Source: Bacteroidales bacterium
GTDB lineage: Bacteria > Bacteroidota > Bacteroidia > Bacteroidales > UBA10428
Length of the DNA: 64,000 bases
NCBI GenBank assembly: GCA_016928305.1
Contig: JAFGKY010000134.1
Location: forward strand, 16,717 to 80,716
Direction of reading: 5' to 3'
In this document: positions 44,808-55,228 of the stretch, one piece after another
Layout of the letters: each line of letters starts with the position of its first letter
Position numbering within the stretch: the first letter of the stretch is position 1
Made by a program: the position numbers and the translations under genes
Notes under the pieces: generated by a model
Told to the model about the DNA's origin: nothing
What the model saw: the letters and a program-made list of their open reading frames with translations, nothing else
Databases searched by the model: none

Positions 44808-47800
44808 TCATTGATTTTCCCGGTTTTCTCCTTCCATCATATCGCGGTATTTTCGTACAAATGCATTCTTTTTCGATTCCGTTGAGACCATATAAATGTA
44901 TGATTCCCCTGAACGTACCTTCAGCCTTCGCTCTTTAGGTTTCATGGCTATCATTTTGTCGAGGAACAGGCGATTCGATGAATGGATCTGCATAACTCCG
45001 CGCGTATACCCAAAATAATACCATGTATTGCGATCCATTTGCAGGAAAATATCACATATATCACCGCTTCGTTTTAACTGTATCTCAATGAGCCCATCAA
45101 CTCTTTTATTAATCTGTGTATTGTTTATACTGCCAATACCTATTCTCCCTATGGATACATATGAATTGGACTCATCATCCCATCGCATTTTCAATTCATT
45201 GAACATAATGGTATGCCTCAACTCAGCCGGGACTTCCTTAACCGAACCAAACAGACTGATTTCGGTACGAAGTTCATCAAACCGTTGCTGTCCGATCAGT
45301 TCAATAACACCCTTGGAATAGGTTGAACGTCCGAGATCAACCGCAGGAAGATTGGGCAGGCTATCGATTTCTGCAGCCATAATGTCAACAAATACACGGT
45401 CAATATAAAAATCAAGTCCAAACAAAATATCGAGCGTGGCTTTATGTTGATTGATGTCATACCGTGCATTTCCGACAGTTATATGCTGAACCTTTCCGAG
45501 GTTAGCGCCGATATTCATTTTTCCTTCTCCATAAAGGTCACAGGTTTCCCGGTTTAGACTTACATAGTTACCTGTGAGATCAGGATTAAGCAATCTTTCT
45601 TTTGAGGCTATTTTATACAACTGTGATGCCTTGTCATAATAAAGGAAACCTCCTGCTGTGACGATGGCTTTATCACTGTAATTTCTCCTTTGCGAGAGGA
45701 ATGCCGGATATAGATGAATGGAATCATAACTGACATAAATACCATTGAAGATTTTATTGCGATTAACGTCAATCAATGGATCTGCCAATGGTATATAAAT
45801 ATTCAACGGATCAATTTCTGATTTGAAATATACCCAGTTAACAGGCAATTTTTCACAGTTGGTTTCAATTAACGCTGCTCCTTCAAAGGAGAGGTATTTG
45901 TTATTGGCATAAAGCGTCACTTTACCCTGGTAGCGGTATACCGGACATAGTGTGAAATGATCGGTCTCAACCAGTTCTCCTTTTGCTACAGTTGATTTAT
46001 GTGGCTCGGCCTGTACCGACCTGAAATGTATTACCTGTTTCTGTTCCAGTTCATCAACGTAATCATAATCTGCTGAACCGGAATATGCGTAACGGGTTTG
46101 GATTGTTATGGTGCCGTTATACAGAGTATGATATTCGGTTGTACGGTTGGCAGTTAACCTTGCGTTTTGCAGTGTCTTCAGCTTTGCATCCGGTTTAACA
46201 ACCAGGTATTCTTTGTCTGGATATATCCTTGCATCCGCAACGTCTATGTATTTGACCTGTGTAGCTCTTATCATATTGCTGTCATAATCATAGTAGGACA
46301 GGGGAGAGACAAAATTGAGCGAGTCCTGTTCGGGATCAATGGAAATATAACGGGGACCGTAGAATTCTTCTTTCTCTTCTGTCCCGGTGGAAGCAAAGGT
46401 TTTGTTTGAACCCATGGCAAGTTCCGTATTTTTCATATCCCATACAAAATAGTCCAGGTAACTGACGTATTTGTTTTCAGGGAATGTTACCATGGCGAAA
46501 TCTTCATTGGAGTTGAAATATCCTGTTTTCGACCGGTAATCAATCCTTGCATTTACATTATCGGTGAGAACAGTAAATCCGCTGGAATGAACAGATTTTA
46601 AGTAGAAATCAGCTGAATCGGCAAGGATTTCTTTGGCTTTATAAGTGAATGAGTTTGATGTAAGGTCCGAATTCTTAAGGTCCATTTTGCCCGCTCCGGT
46701 GAGCCCTGAAGGCATTAATTTTAAATTACCGGCAAGCGAAGTGGAATCATTAAACAGGGTGATATCCGAGTTCTTTTTAAAGATAAACATTTCATCACGA
46801 TAGGGAAGCCAGTGAATATAACTGTCGGACGAGCGCACCATGGGATATTCCGTTCCGGTTGTAGTCTCTGCTATGGTATATTCCCTGGCCTGTGCATTCA
46901 TAGAATCGGGATAAAAAATAATATCATCCGACCAGGTAACGGAAGTCAAGTATTCAATCTTTCCGTTTCCACGTAATCCTTTATTTGACAGATGAATATT
47001 GTTGGTGAAATTCCCTTTTCCTCCATACAATGGCAATCCGACATCAGGTGTTGAATGATTAAAACCAAGAGATTTATCAGGTTGAAGTTTGAGAGATTCC
47101 ATAAATGACGGAAATATTCCGGCGGACTGCAGTTCCCCGTCAAAAACCATAGCCTGCCGGTTAAAATTGTCCAGGCTATCCATACTGAAAGGATAAACCT
47201 TAAAATAGAAGTCTCCCTGTTTATAAACACCGTTTTGGATATCAGGTCGTTCATAATACACATAGGAACTCTCATCGCTCTGAAAAATCGGATATTCAGG
47301 ATAGGAAAGTCTTCCTGATTTATTATCCGGCCTGTCAATGAATAAATCTCCCGTAATGTTCTCTACTACATTATTTACATGATCAGCCACCGGCAATCCA
47401 TAATTATCGATTTGCCCGGTAAGGTATCGGATATACAATGAATCAATATGCAGAAGCCTTATATTAAATGTATCATATTGAAAAAAGAAGTTCTGACCAT
47501 AAAATGTCAGTAATCCCGCGGTAACGGTTCCATCAAACTGAAAGTCCCTGTCCTTTTTAAGAATTATTCTGTCTTTTGCAGGATAAATCACCACATTTTG
47601 TGAATCACTTAAAAAAATCCTGGGTATGCCATTAATGGTCAGGTCATAATTCCGTAAATCAAATACTGCGTTTTCCAGCGGAGCATTGGTTCTTGACGGA
47701 AAACTAATGACATCGAAGTCAATTTTTGATATACTTGCAGCCAGGTAATCGTGTAACCGTGGTTTGATCGTAGCCATGTCGGTATTGACATCATAAAACA

Positions 47801-49298
47801 CAAAACCCATAACTGCCATTCGCATCAATAATTGTTTAACCTGTGATAAAGATTTATTAAGGTAAGCGGCATAATCATCAGCCCTGAATGTTTCCATTCC
47901 CAAATAACGCGAAAAACTCCGGATGGATACCAGGGGGTGGACTTCATCCATTCCCTGCATTTTAAGGTATTTATTATTATCAAACAAATTAACGGATTCA
48001 AAATGAGCATTACCGATACTGGTTCCCATAGAAGCTGTAAAACGCATATAAGGCTGATCCATCTTCCAGATAAGTTGCTCAAAGGTCATGTCAATATTAT
48101 GATAGGAATTATAATATGGACTCTGGGAAATAAAATTATCTGTTTGAAATAAAGTAAGCTCGCGATTCTGCAACATAAATGAGAATGCCAGACCGGGGTG
48201 ATAAATCGAATCACCTCTGAGTTTTATTACGATGGAGGTAGAAGAGGAATTTATCCTGTCGGCTTTGAAAGCAAAATAATTCGATCGTGCAACAATAACC
48301 AGGGTATCCTTGCGAAATATATATACTGTTGCCTGTTTCTCAGGATTACCGGTACCAACCAGCCGTGCACCCTGCATCGACAATCCGCCTTCATAGTCTA
48401 TATCCTTATAAAGGTTTTTTATTGAAAAGTCTTGCTGGTAGGAATAAAATTTAGGAAAATCCGCATCGGCCGGCCTTTTGTTATGTTGGACCTTATCATT
48501 CAGTATTCCTTCAAGGGGTTTGCTGAAATAATGCTTGTTGATAAAGGTTACATTATCGGCTTTGTAGTCTGACCGTGACATATCGATCTCATAATCACGC
48601 AATCGGGCAAATACCTCTTCCTTTAAAAATCCAGCCCGTTCCCATGTGACCAGTCCGTTTTTCCCCTTCCACAGTTTTTCAACCGGGTAATATACACCCT
48701 CAGTTTCCTGTATCTGAATGCTGTCAAACCTTGTTTTGCATGTAAGTGTGGTCTTGCCTATTGTTATTGCAATATCCTTGTCTCCTGATATCCGGTATCC
48801 GGGATTGCTGCTCTTCCAAATGACGGTGGCTGATTTATGCAGAAATGAACTGTCAATGAGTTGTTGCGTAAACTCAATGACGTGATACAATATGGATAGG
48901 GTAGTTTTCCGTTCATCGGCAAGGAAAATAGTTCCGTTCATCCAGTTATGAAAGTTCTCAACGGTCTGATTCTTTCTTTTAAAGTCAATCAAACATTCAA
49001 GATATTTGCTGAAATGGGGTGAAGGTTTTGCCTTTTTGTTCAGCAACAATGCCGATAACCTGACGATCTTTGCCTGTTCTTCAGTTGTGTATAAACTATC
49101 TTCTTGCCATGTCGTTATGAATTGCTGCAAAACAGCATCATCCTTTGCTGACAGGTTAGGCTGCATAAACCGCGACAATTCCTCGAGGTAGGTATCGGTT
49201 TTTTCTGAAAACTTTCGAAAATCCTGACCATATAAAAAACATAGGATCGAAATATCAAACAGCATAAAAAGAACGATCCGCCGGAATAATCGTTGCAT
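44808..49298 (-). CDS. Giant exported beta-rich protein of unknown function
   Basis: This is a 1496-residue protein with a signal peptide (MQRLFRRIVLFMLFDISIL up to LYGQ); I prefer ATG 49298 to 49328. Residues 20-250 are helical. Much of the rest alternates short beta strands with repeated phrases such as DNV, DSIHLYP, GGFLYYDKASQLYKI and YGEGKMNIGANLGKVQH. These look like OstA/LptA-type beta-taco or beta-solenoid repeats. A segment near 480-560 is helical and resembles a winged helix (SLSQVKQLLMRMAVMGFVFYD). There are no sorting domain and no catalytic motif. It is probably periplasmic or outer-membrane associated. I do not recognise a named family. Confidence 0.6.
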   Translation of the reverse strand: MQRLFRRIVLFMLFDISILCFLYGQDFRKFSEKTDTYLEELSRFMQPNLSAKDDAVLQQFITTWQEDSLYTTEEQAKIVRLSALLLNKKAKPSPHFSKYLECLIDFKRKNQTVENFHNWMNGTIFLADERKTTLSILYHVIEFTQQLIDSSFLHKSATVIWKSSNPGYRISGDKDIAITIGKTTLTCKTRFDSIQIQETEGVYYPVEKLWKGKNGLVTWERAGFLKEEVFARLRDYEIDMSRSDYKADNVTFINKHYFSKPLEGILNDKVQHNKRPADADFPKFYSYQQDFSIKNLYKDIDYEGGLSMQGARLVGTGNPEKQATVYIFRKDTLVIVARSNYFAFKADRINSSSTSIVIKLRGDSIYHPGLAFSFMLQNRELTLFQTDNFISQSPYYNSYHNIDMTFEQLIWKMDQPYMRFTASMGTSIGNAHFESVNLFDNNKYLKMQGMDEVHPLVSIRSFSRYLGMETFRADDYAAYLNKSLSQVKQLLMRMAVMGFVFYDVNTDMATIKPRLHDYLAASISKIDFDVISFPSRTNAPLENAVFDLRNYDLTINGIPRIFLSDSQNVVIYPAKDRIILKKDRDFQFDGTVTAGLLTFYGQNFFFQYDTFNIRLLHIDSLYIRYLTGQIDNYGLPVADHVNNVVENITGDLFIDRPDNKSGRLSYPEYPIFQSDESSYVYYERPDIQNGVYKQGDFYFKVYPFSMDSLDNFNRQAMVFDGELQSAGIFPSFMESLKLQPDKSLGFNHSTPDVGLPLYGGKGNFTNNIHLSNKGLRGNGKIEYLTSVTWSDDIIFYPDSMNAQAREYTIAETTTGTEYPMVRSSDSYIHWLPYRDEMFIFKKNSDITLFNDSTSLAGNLKLMPSGLTGAGKMDLKNSDLTSNSFTYKAKEILADSADFYLKSVHSSGFTVLTDNVNARIDYRSKTGYFNSNEDFAMVTFPENKYVSYLDYFVWDMKNTELAMGSNKTFASTGTEEKEEFYGPRYISIDPEQDSLNFVSPLSYYDYDSNMIRATQVKYIDVADARIYPDKEYLVVKPDAKLKTLQNARLTANRTTEYHTLYNGTITIQTRYAYSGSADYDYVDELEQKQVIHFRSVQAEPHKSTVAKGELVETDHFTLCPVYRYQGKVTLYANNKYLSFEGAALIETNCEKLPVNWVYFKSEIDPLNIYIPLADPLIDVNRNKIFNGIYVSYDSIHLYPAFLSQRRNYSDKAIVTAGGFLYYDKASQLYKIASKERLLNPDLTGNYVSLNRETCDLYGEGKMNIGANLGKVQHITVGNARYDINQHKATLDILFGLDFYIDRVFVDIMAAEIDSLPNLPAVDLGRSTYSKGVIELIGQQRFDELRTEISLFGSVKEVPAELRHTIMFNELKMRWDDESNSYVSIGRIGIGSINNTQINKRVDGLIEIQLKRSGDICDIFLQMDRNTWYYFGYTRGVMQIHSSNRLFLDKMIAMKPKERRLKVRSGESYIYMVSTESKKNAFVRKYRDMMEGENRENQ

Positions 49299-49486
49299 AA
49301 TACCTGGTTTTAATAGCTGCCAAAGCAAAATTTGTTCTTATAAAAATAGCTCAAATCTTCTGAAAAGTCATCATTACGCATTTATCATTTTCAACAGATA
49401 TGAAATAATCGTTTTGTTTTTGATTTAAATGGTAAAAAACCAGGAAAATTTGTAACTTAAAATCTTGAGTTTTTAGATGGATATTT

Positions 49487-52400
49487 ATGAGAAACCTCAT
49501 TTTATTACTTTTATCCGGTTTGTTCATTTCTATTTTTGTTCCTGTGGAAGTTTGGCCGCAGGATAATATTGATGTGCATAATCAGCTGAAATTCAGACAT
49601 ATCACGATTGATAACGGATTGACACACAACCGGGTTTTGTCCATATGCCAGGATCAATATGGATATACATGGATTGCCACTTATTTCGGATTAAACCGTT
49701 ATGATGGTATGGAAATTAAAACGTTTTATCATAAGTCCGATGATTCACTTTCCTTGCCATCGAATGTTATCTGGAGCATATTCTGTGACTCAAGGGGAAC
49801 ATTATGGGTAGGGACCAATGAGGGATTGTGTTATTATAACGAGTGCGATAACCGTTTCGTGAGATTTCGTTTGAAAGGAATGATCCGAGAGGTTGATGAT
49901 GTATATGATATCATGGAAGATGGAAATAAAAACCTGTGGTTTGCAGCCATAGGTGGATTAATACTATATATGCCTCAGTCAGACAGTACTGTTTGCTTCA
50001 ACAGTAGAAGTTCGGATCAAAGGTTGGTTTTGCCAGCTGATACGGTTTACCGTGTGTTGGAGGATGACCGGAACACACTCTGGCTTTCGCTTTATGATAA
50101 GGGAATATGCTGGATCAATAAGGACAGAGGAGTTACTAAGCATTTTATGAATATCCCGGGTGATAAAAACAGCCTGAGTGATAACAGGGTAGAAAAGATT
50201 TTTCAGGATAGCCGTGGTGATATCTGGATAGGAACACTGAACGGAGGATTGAACCTGTTGAATCGCTCCGACAGCACTTTTGCACGTTTTCAACTGGATA
50301 AACACGATTCATATAGTACCAGGGTAAGAGTGATTTATGAAGATCCTGACGGCAGCCTTTTTTTTGGAACACGTGCAGGACTTTATCTTTATGATCCGTC
50401 AGAAAGGAATTTCATTTTATACGCAAACACGGCACATAAATTTTCCACATTGAGTGCCAACTCCATTCTTTGCAGTTATATTGATGAAAAGGAAGGCCTT
50501 TGGCTGGGGACCCATTATGGTGGTGTCAACTATTCCAATTTTGGATACAGACCATTTGTAGCTCATTATGCAAAAGACAATGATCAGAATTTTCTGAACA
50601 ATCCAAGCGTTTTCGGTATCAACGAAGATTCGAAAGGAAATATTTACATATGCACAGAAAAAGGAGTTAATATACTTTTAACGAACCGTTCAACCTTTGA
50701 ATATATAGTAAATGACCCGGCTAATAATAATTCACTCAGTTATAGCGACGTTAAATCAATTGCCATTGATGAAAAGGATAATTTGTGGATAGGTACCAAT
50801 AGAGGAGGGCTGAATTATTACAACAGGTATACCGGAAAGTTTTTTCACTACAAAAACAAACCGGGTGATCAGGCATCCCTGCCTTGCGATAAAGTTTACT
50901 TTGTTTATCTCGACAGGAATAAAGACCTGTGGTTGCTGACAAACGAAAGCTGGGGTTTAATCGCAAGTTCATTAAGCGTTTTAAAACACAACGGAAATCG
51001 GTTCAAGACTTTTAGTAATGATTTCTATGGTGGCATAATTGAAAGTGCTGGAGGCAATTTATATATCGGTGGCCTTAATGGTATCTGGGTTTTGAATAAA
51101 AACACGGGCAGAATGTTGTATTATAAAAGCCAGTATATCCTGCATGTTATGGCATTGCATGAAGATGCTTCAGGAAACCTTTGGATCGGCAGTGACCGGG
51201 GACTGTCGCGTTTTGATCCGCGGACACGGCAATACACACATTTTTTGCAAATTGAGAGCTATTCTATGTACAGTGTTTTTGGAGTTTTAAGTGATCAGCA
51301 CAACAACCTGTGGATTTCAACAAACGCAGGTTTGATTAAGATGATCAATGCAGTCATATCAACGGATTCCTTGTCACTACGTTTATATAACAAAGATGAT
51401 GGTTTGCCCAGTAAAGAATTTATTTATAATGCATTTTTTAAAAGCAAACGAGGAGAGATGTTCTTTGGAACGAACAACGGACTGGTGAGGTTCTTCCCGG
51501 ATCAGATAAAAGAGAATACGTTTGAACCGAATGTTGTCATCTCGGAGCTGTTCATCGGTGATGAATTGATTATGCCAGGAGATAAGGTGAACGAAAGGAT
51601 TGTTTTGACAGAGCCTATACAAAATACGAAATCTGTGACTATTGATTACAAGACAAAGGTATTTACCCTGAAATTCAATGCTCTTCATTATGCTAATCCT
51701 GAAAAGAACAGGTTTAAATACAAGCTTGAGAACTTTGACTCCGATTGGAAGTACGCGAATGCTTATAATAACTATGTAACATATACAAGTTTACCAAAAG
51801 GAAATTATGTTTTTACTGTTTATGCAGCAAACAATGATGGTGTATATTGCGATAGCCCGGCTGTTTTGTCGATAAGGGTTCTGCCCCCTTTCTGGCAAAC
51901 ATGGTTATTCCGGATTCTCGCTATGCTGCTTCTGTCGCTTGGTGCGGTTGCAACTTTCAGGCTGCGCCTGAGAACCGTTAAAAGACAGAAAGAAATGCTG
52001 CAAACGGAAATAGGGGAACGAACTGCCGAGCTGAGCAAATCCTACACTGAATTGCAGGAGCAGAAATATGAAATTCTTGCTCAAAATGAAAAAATGCAAA
52101 TACAACAAAAGCATATTGAGGATAACAATTTATTGCTCGAAACAGCAATTAAAAAATTGCAGTTATTAAATGAATTTGGTCGCCAGATTACAACTATTCA
52201 TAATAAGCAAGATATAAGCAAATTAATCAACCAGTACCTGAGAACGCAGGTAGATATTAACATCATTGGTCTTGGAATCTATGATTATGAGAAACAGGGT
52301 ATTGTATATGCAGATTTTACAGAAGAGGGTCTTCAATTATCGGAGTTTGTCAGCAAAATGGATGACGATACCAGCATGGGAGTTTATTGCTATAAACATA

Positions 52401-53890
52401 ATGAAATCATTTTGTGCAATGATTTTGAAAACGAGTATAAGAAATATATTACTCGCCTGAAAATAAGGACTACCCGAACACCAAAATCGGTAATATATAT
52501 CCCCCTGATGGTTGGAAATAAGAAAATAGGAATATTAACCCTGCAGAGTTATATCAAAAATGCTTTTTCCGGACAGATAATTCCTTTTGTTGAGTCCATG
52601 GCGTCCATTATTGCCATAGCACTTGACAATGCTTACATGTATGAAGTCGTTAGGAATCAGAATGAGATACTCGAAAAGAAAAAAGAATTCCTTGAACATC
52701 TGGTTAAAGAAAGGACCCGGGATTTGGAACGTGCAAAAAACAAAGCTGAAGAAAGTGATAAACTGAAATCGGCCTTTCTTGCTAATATGTCGCATGAAAT
52801 ACGCACGCCTTTGAATGCCATTATCGGATTTATTGAATTGTTAAACCAGGGTATCAACACGCCGGAAGAAGTATTCAATTACTACCAGATTATAAAAAAC
52901 AGTGGCTTTGCTTTGTTACAGTTGATTAATGACATCATTGATTTCTCCAGAATGGAAGCGGGTCAGATTGAGTTCTACATGTCATCGGTTCAACTGGATA
53001 CTTTACTTTCGGATATCTATATGACATTTAGTGAAGAAATCAAAAAAGCAAAATCCGAGAATAAAACGCCAGTTCAATTAAAAATGCGCCTGCTTCCCGA
53101 GCACCGCATTACCATTCCGACGGATTCCGTCAGGCTTCAGCAAATACTTAATAACCTCCTCAGTAATGCCATAAAATTTACACATGAAGGATTGATCGAA
53201 TTCGGCGTCAGGGAAATTGCAACGGATCGTGAAATAACTCTTTTTGTCAGGGATACAGGTATTGGGATAGAAAAAAAATATCATCAGGCTATATTCAACC
53301 GTTTTATTAAAATTGACGATGATAGAAATGTCCTGTATCGAGGAACGGGACTTGGATTAGCCATTACCAAGCACCTTGTTGAAACACTGGGCGGAAAAAT
53401 ATGGGTGGAATCAGAGCCCGGAAAAGGATCGGAATTTATTTTCAGGCTACCTATTGTTAAACATCAGGGTGTTTTGGTATATCCGGCTAAAAACCTGATA
53501 AAGTCAGATGAATCAATCCCGGATTGGAGCCAAAAACACTTTTTAATTGTTGAAGATGAGGAATCAAACTACCGGGTACTGAATTCCATGCTTCGGAAAA
53601 CCAGTGCAGCAACCAGTTGGGCAAAAGACGGGGAAGAAGCTGTCAGGTTATATCAACAGCAGATGGAATTGTACAATCTTATTCTATTGGATATTAAATT
53701 ACCAAAAAAAGACGGATTTCAAGCCATCCGTGAAATAAAGTCATTGAATCCTCAGGCTGTGGTGATTGCACAGACAGCTTACGCTTTATCCAACGAAGAA
53801 AGTATGATATACGATGCAGGATTTGATGGTTACCTGGTCAAACCCATTACCATGCAGAGTCTGATTCAGGCCATTTCACCATTTGTTTGA
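49487..53890 (+). CDS. Hybrid two-component histidine kinase (Reg_prop, Y_Y_Y, GAF, HisKA, REC)
   Basis: This 1467-residue one-protein signalling system starts with a signal peptide. A double seven-blade periplasmic propeller follows (about 30-700; repeated motifs like LWIGTNRGGLNYYNR and IWIGTLNGGLNLL), then a Y_Y_Y domain (about 720-800) and a membrane helix near 808-828. Next are a coiled coil, a GAF domain (about 900-1060) and a HisKA domain with His1103 in NMSHEIRTPLNAIIGF. The ATPase (LLSNAIKFTHEG, RGTGLGLAITKHLVE) and a receiver with Asp1402 (LLDIKLPKKDG) complete it. It lacks the C-terminal AraC HTH of classical Bacteroides sugar sensors, so output must pass to another protein. The ligand is unknown. 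Confidence 0.9.
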   Translation: MRNLILLLLSGLFISIFVPVEVWPQDNIDVHNQLKFRHITIDNGLTHNRVLSICQDQYGYTWIATYFGLNRYDGMEIKTFYHKSDDSLSLPSNVIWSIFCDSRGTLWVGTNEGLCYYNECDNRFVRFRLKGMIREVDDVYDIMEDGNKNLWFAAIGGLILYMPQSDSTVCFNSRSSDQRLVLPADTVYRVLEDDRNTLWLSLYDKGICWINKDRGVTKHFMNIPGDKNSLSDNRVEKIFQDSRGDIWIGTLNGGLNLLNRSDSTFARFQLDKHDSYSTRVRVIYEDPDGSLFFGTRAGLYLYDPSERNFILYANTAHKFSTLSANSILCSYIDEKEGLWLGTHYGGVNYSNFGYRPFVAHYAKDNDQNFLNNPSVFGINEDSKGNIYICTEKGVNILLTNRSTFEYIVNDPANNNSLSYSDVKSIAIDEKDNLWIGTNRGGLNYYNRYTGKFFHYKNKPGDQASLPCDKVYFVYLDRNKDLWLLTNESWGLIASSLSVLKHNGNRFKTFSNDFYGGIIESAGGNLYIGGLNGIWVLNKNTGRMLYYKSQYILHVMALHEDASGNLWIGSDRGLSRFDPRTRQYTHFLQIESYSMYSVFGVLSDQHNNLWISTNAGLIKMINAVISTDSLSLRLYNKDDGLPSKEFIYNAFFKSKRGEMFFGTNNGLVRFFPDQIKENTFEPNVVISELFIGDELIMPGDKVNERIVLTEPIQNTKSVTIDYKTKVFTLKFNALHYANPEKNRFKYKLENFDSDWKYANAYNNYVTYTSLPKGNYVFTVYAANNDGVYCDSPAVLSIRVLPPFWQTWLFRILAMLLLSLGAVATFRLRLRTVKRQKEMLQTEIGERTAELSKSYTELQEQKYEILAQNEKMQIQQKHIEDNNLLLETAIKKLQLLNEFGRQITTIHNKQDISKLINQYLRTQVDINIIGLGIYDYEKQGIVYADFTEEGLQLSEFVSKMDDDTSMGVYCYKHNEIILCNDFENEYKKYITRLKIRTTRTPKSVIYIPLMVGNKKIGILTLQSYIKNAFSGQIIPFVESMASIIAIALDNAYMYEVVRNQNEILEKKKEFLEHLVKERTRDLERAKNKAEESDKLKSAFLANMSHEIRTPLNAIIGFIELLNQGINTPEEVFNYYQIIKNSGFALLQLINDIIDFSRMEAGQIEFYMSSVQLDTLLSDIYMTFSEEIKKAKSENKTPVQLKMRLLPEHRITIPTDSVRLQQILNNLLSNAIKFTHEGLIEFGVREIATDREITLFVRDTGIGIEKKYHQAIFNRFIKIDDDRNVLYRGTGLGLAITKHLVETLGGKIWVESEPGKGSEFIFRLPIVKHQGVLVYPAKNLIKSDESIPDWSQKHFLIVEDEESNYRVLNSMLRKTSAATSWAKDGEEAVRLYQQQMELYNLILLDIKLPKKDGFQAIREIKSLNPQAVVIAQTAYALSNEESMIYDAGFDGYLVKPITMQSLIQAISPFV

Positions 53891-53941
53891 TAATTCAAAA
53901 AAGAATATCCGGAATTACACAATACTTAAAACCGGTAACTT

Positions 53942-54691
53942 TTAAAATGCATTAACGATTCCCATAAAATCAGAAGCCGTTAAGGACGCGCCTCCGATAA
54001 GGCCTCCGTCAACATCAGGATTCGTAAAAAGCTCTTTTGCATTAGAGGGTTTGCAGCTTCCGCCGTATAATATTGAGGTGTTTTCGGCTATCGGATTTCC
54101 ATATTTACCAGCAATGCAATCGCGAATGACCTTATGCATTTCCTGTGCCTGTTCGGCAGTTGCATTAACACCGGTTCCGATAGCCCATACGGGTTCATAG
54201 GCAATGACAGTCCGGCTGAAATCTTCCGGGGAAAGATCAAAAAGACCTTTTTCAACCTGATCCTTTACAACCTGTATATGTTTACCGGCTTGTCTTTCAG
54301 CAAGAACCTCGCCGCAACAAAAGATAGGGATGAGGTTATTTGCCAGTGATAGTTTTACTTTTTTATTCAATATGCTGTCGGATTCTTTAAAATAGGTTCT
54401 GCGCTCCGAATGACCGATAATCACATAATCGGCTCCTGCAGAACGGATCATCTCGGCCGACACTTCTCCTGTAAAAGCCCCCGATGCCTCTGAAGCACAG
54501 TTTTGTGCTCCAAGGAAAAGTGAATCTTTTGAAAGGACTTTGGCTACATCGGAGAGATGAATAAAAGGTGTGCAAAGTACTACGATTACGTTATTATCGT
54601 ATACCTGACGGTTAATGGTTTTCGCAAGTTCCATGCCGTCCTGCAGCGTTTTGTTCATTTTCCAGTTTCCGGCAACTATCTTTTTTCTCAT
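53942..54691 (-). CDS. tpiA: Triosephosphate isomerase
   Basis: This 249-residue TIM-barrel enzyme interconverts dihydroxyacetone phosphate and glyceraldehyde 3-phosphate. The ATG at 54691 gives [15 protein letters not shown] with the substrate-binding Lys; an upstream frame to 54778 adds 29 residues of no family resemblance. It has the catalytic His loop GHSERRTYF near 95, the catalytic Glu in [11 protein letters not shown] near 165, and [10 protein letters not shown] near 210 with GGLIGGASL at the end. It stands alone between the hybrid kinase (convergent) and the SemiSWEET gene. Confidence 0.94.
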   Translation of the reverse strand: MRKKIVAGNWKMNKTLQDGMELAKTINRQVYDNNVIVVLCTPFIHLSDVAKVLSKDSLFLGAQNCASEASGAFTGEVSAEMIRSAGADYVIIGHSERRTYFKESDSILNKKVKLSLANNLIPIFCCGEVLAERQAGKHIQVVKDQVEKGLFDLSPEDFSRTVIAYEPVWAIGTGVNATAEQAQEMHKVIRDCIAGKYGNPIAENTSILYGGSCKPSNAKELFTNPDVDGGLIGGASLTASDFMGIVNAF

Positions 54692-54874
54692 AATGATGAT
54701 TTTTTTTAATGTGGTCAAAGATAGTAAAAGATAGGAATGAGAAAAGATTGGAATGCCGGAATGATGGTTCTTTTTCAAATTTAATTCAAATTAAATCTGT
54801 CAAAACAAAATCAGGTGCAGGTACAACTGAATCCAGACTGTGAAGCCTGATTGTTATGGCAGGTAAAAATGCTA

Positions 54875-55162
54875 TCAGGTAAGCCTGTTTTTATCAGCAG
54901 GTTCGGAAAAGAGTATTTTCATAATTACCATCAGCAGACCAATAACCAGGGCAATACCGTTGCATAAAAGCATCGGAACGGAGTGCAGAAAAAAACCATA
55001 AACACCCCAGAGAGAGCAGTTGATTATGTATATTATCAGCATTACCATGGAGATGTCGGTTACATGTCGTGTACGGTAAGTTTTGTATACCTGGGGAAGC
55101 ATCAGTATGGTGCCAAAGAAGGCAGCGCTGTATCCGATGATATCAATATTCAATGAACTCAT
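54875..55162 (-). CDS. SemiSWEET-type sugar transporter
   Basis: This 95-residue membrane protein has three predicted helices and the PQ-loop motif MLPQVYKTYRTR with Pro23 and Gln24, followed by HVTDISMVMLIIYIINCSLWGVYGFF split over helix 2. Dimers of such half-SWEET proteins carry sugars down their gradient. Length is normal for the family. It sits 183 bp upstream of tpiA and 66 bp after the first SGNH gene on the same strand. Confidence 0.85.
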   Translation of the reverse strand: MSSLNIDIIGYSAAFFGTILMLPQVYKTYRTRHVTDISMVMLIIYIINCSLWGVYGFFLHSVPMLLCNGIALVIGLLMVIMKILFSEPADKNRLT

Positions 55163-55228
55163 GACAAAATTTACTGATTGGTTTTTTGTTATCTGAATAC
55201 TTTCTTGAAAACATACACCGGGGACATG

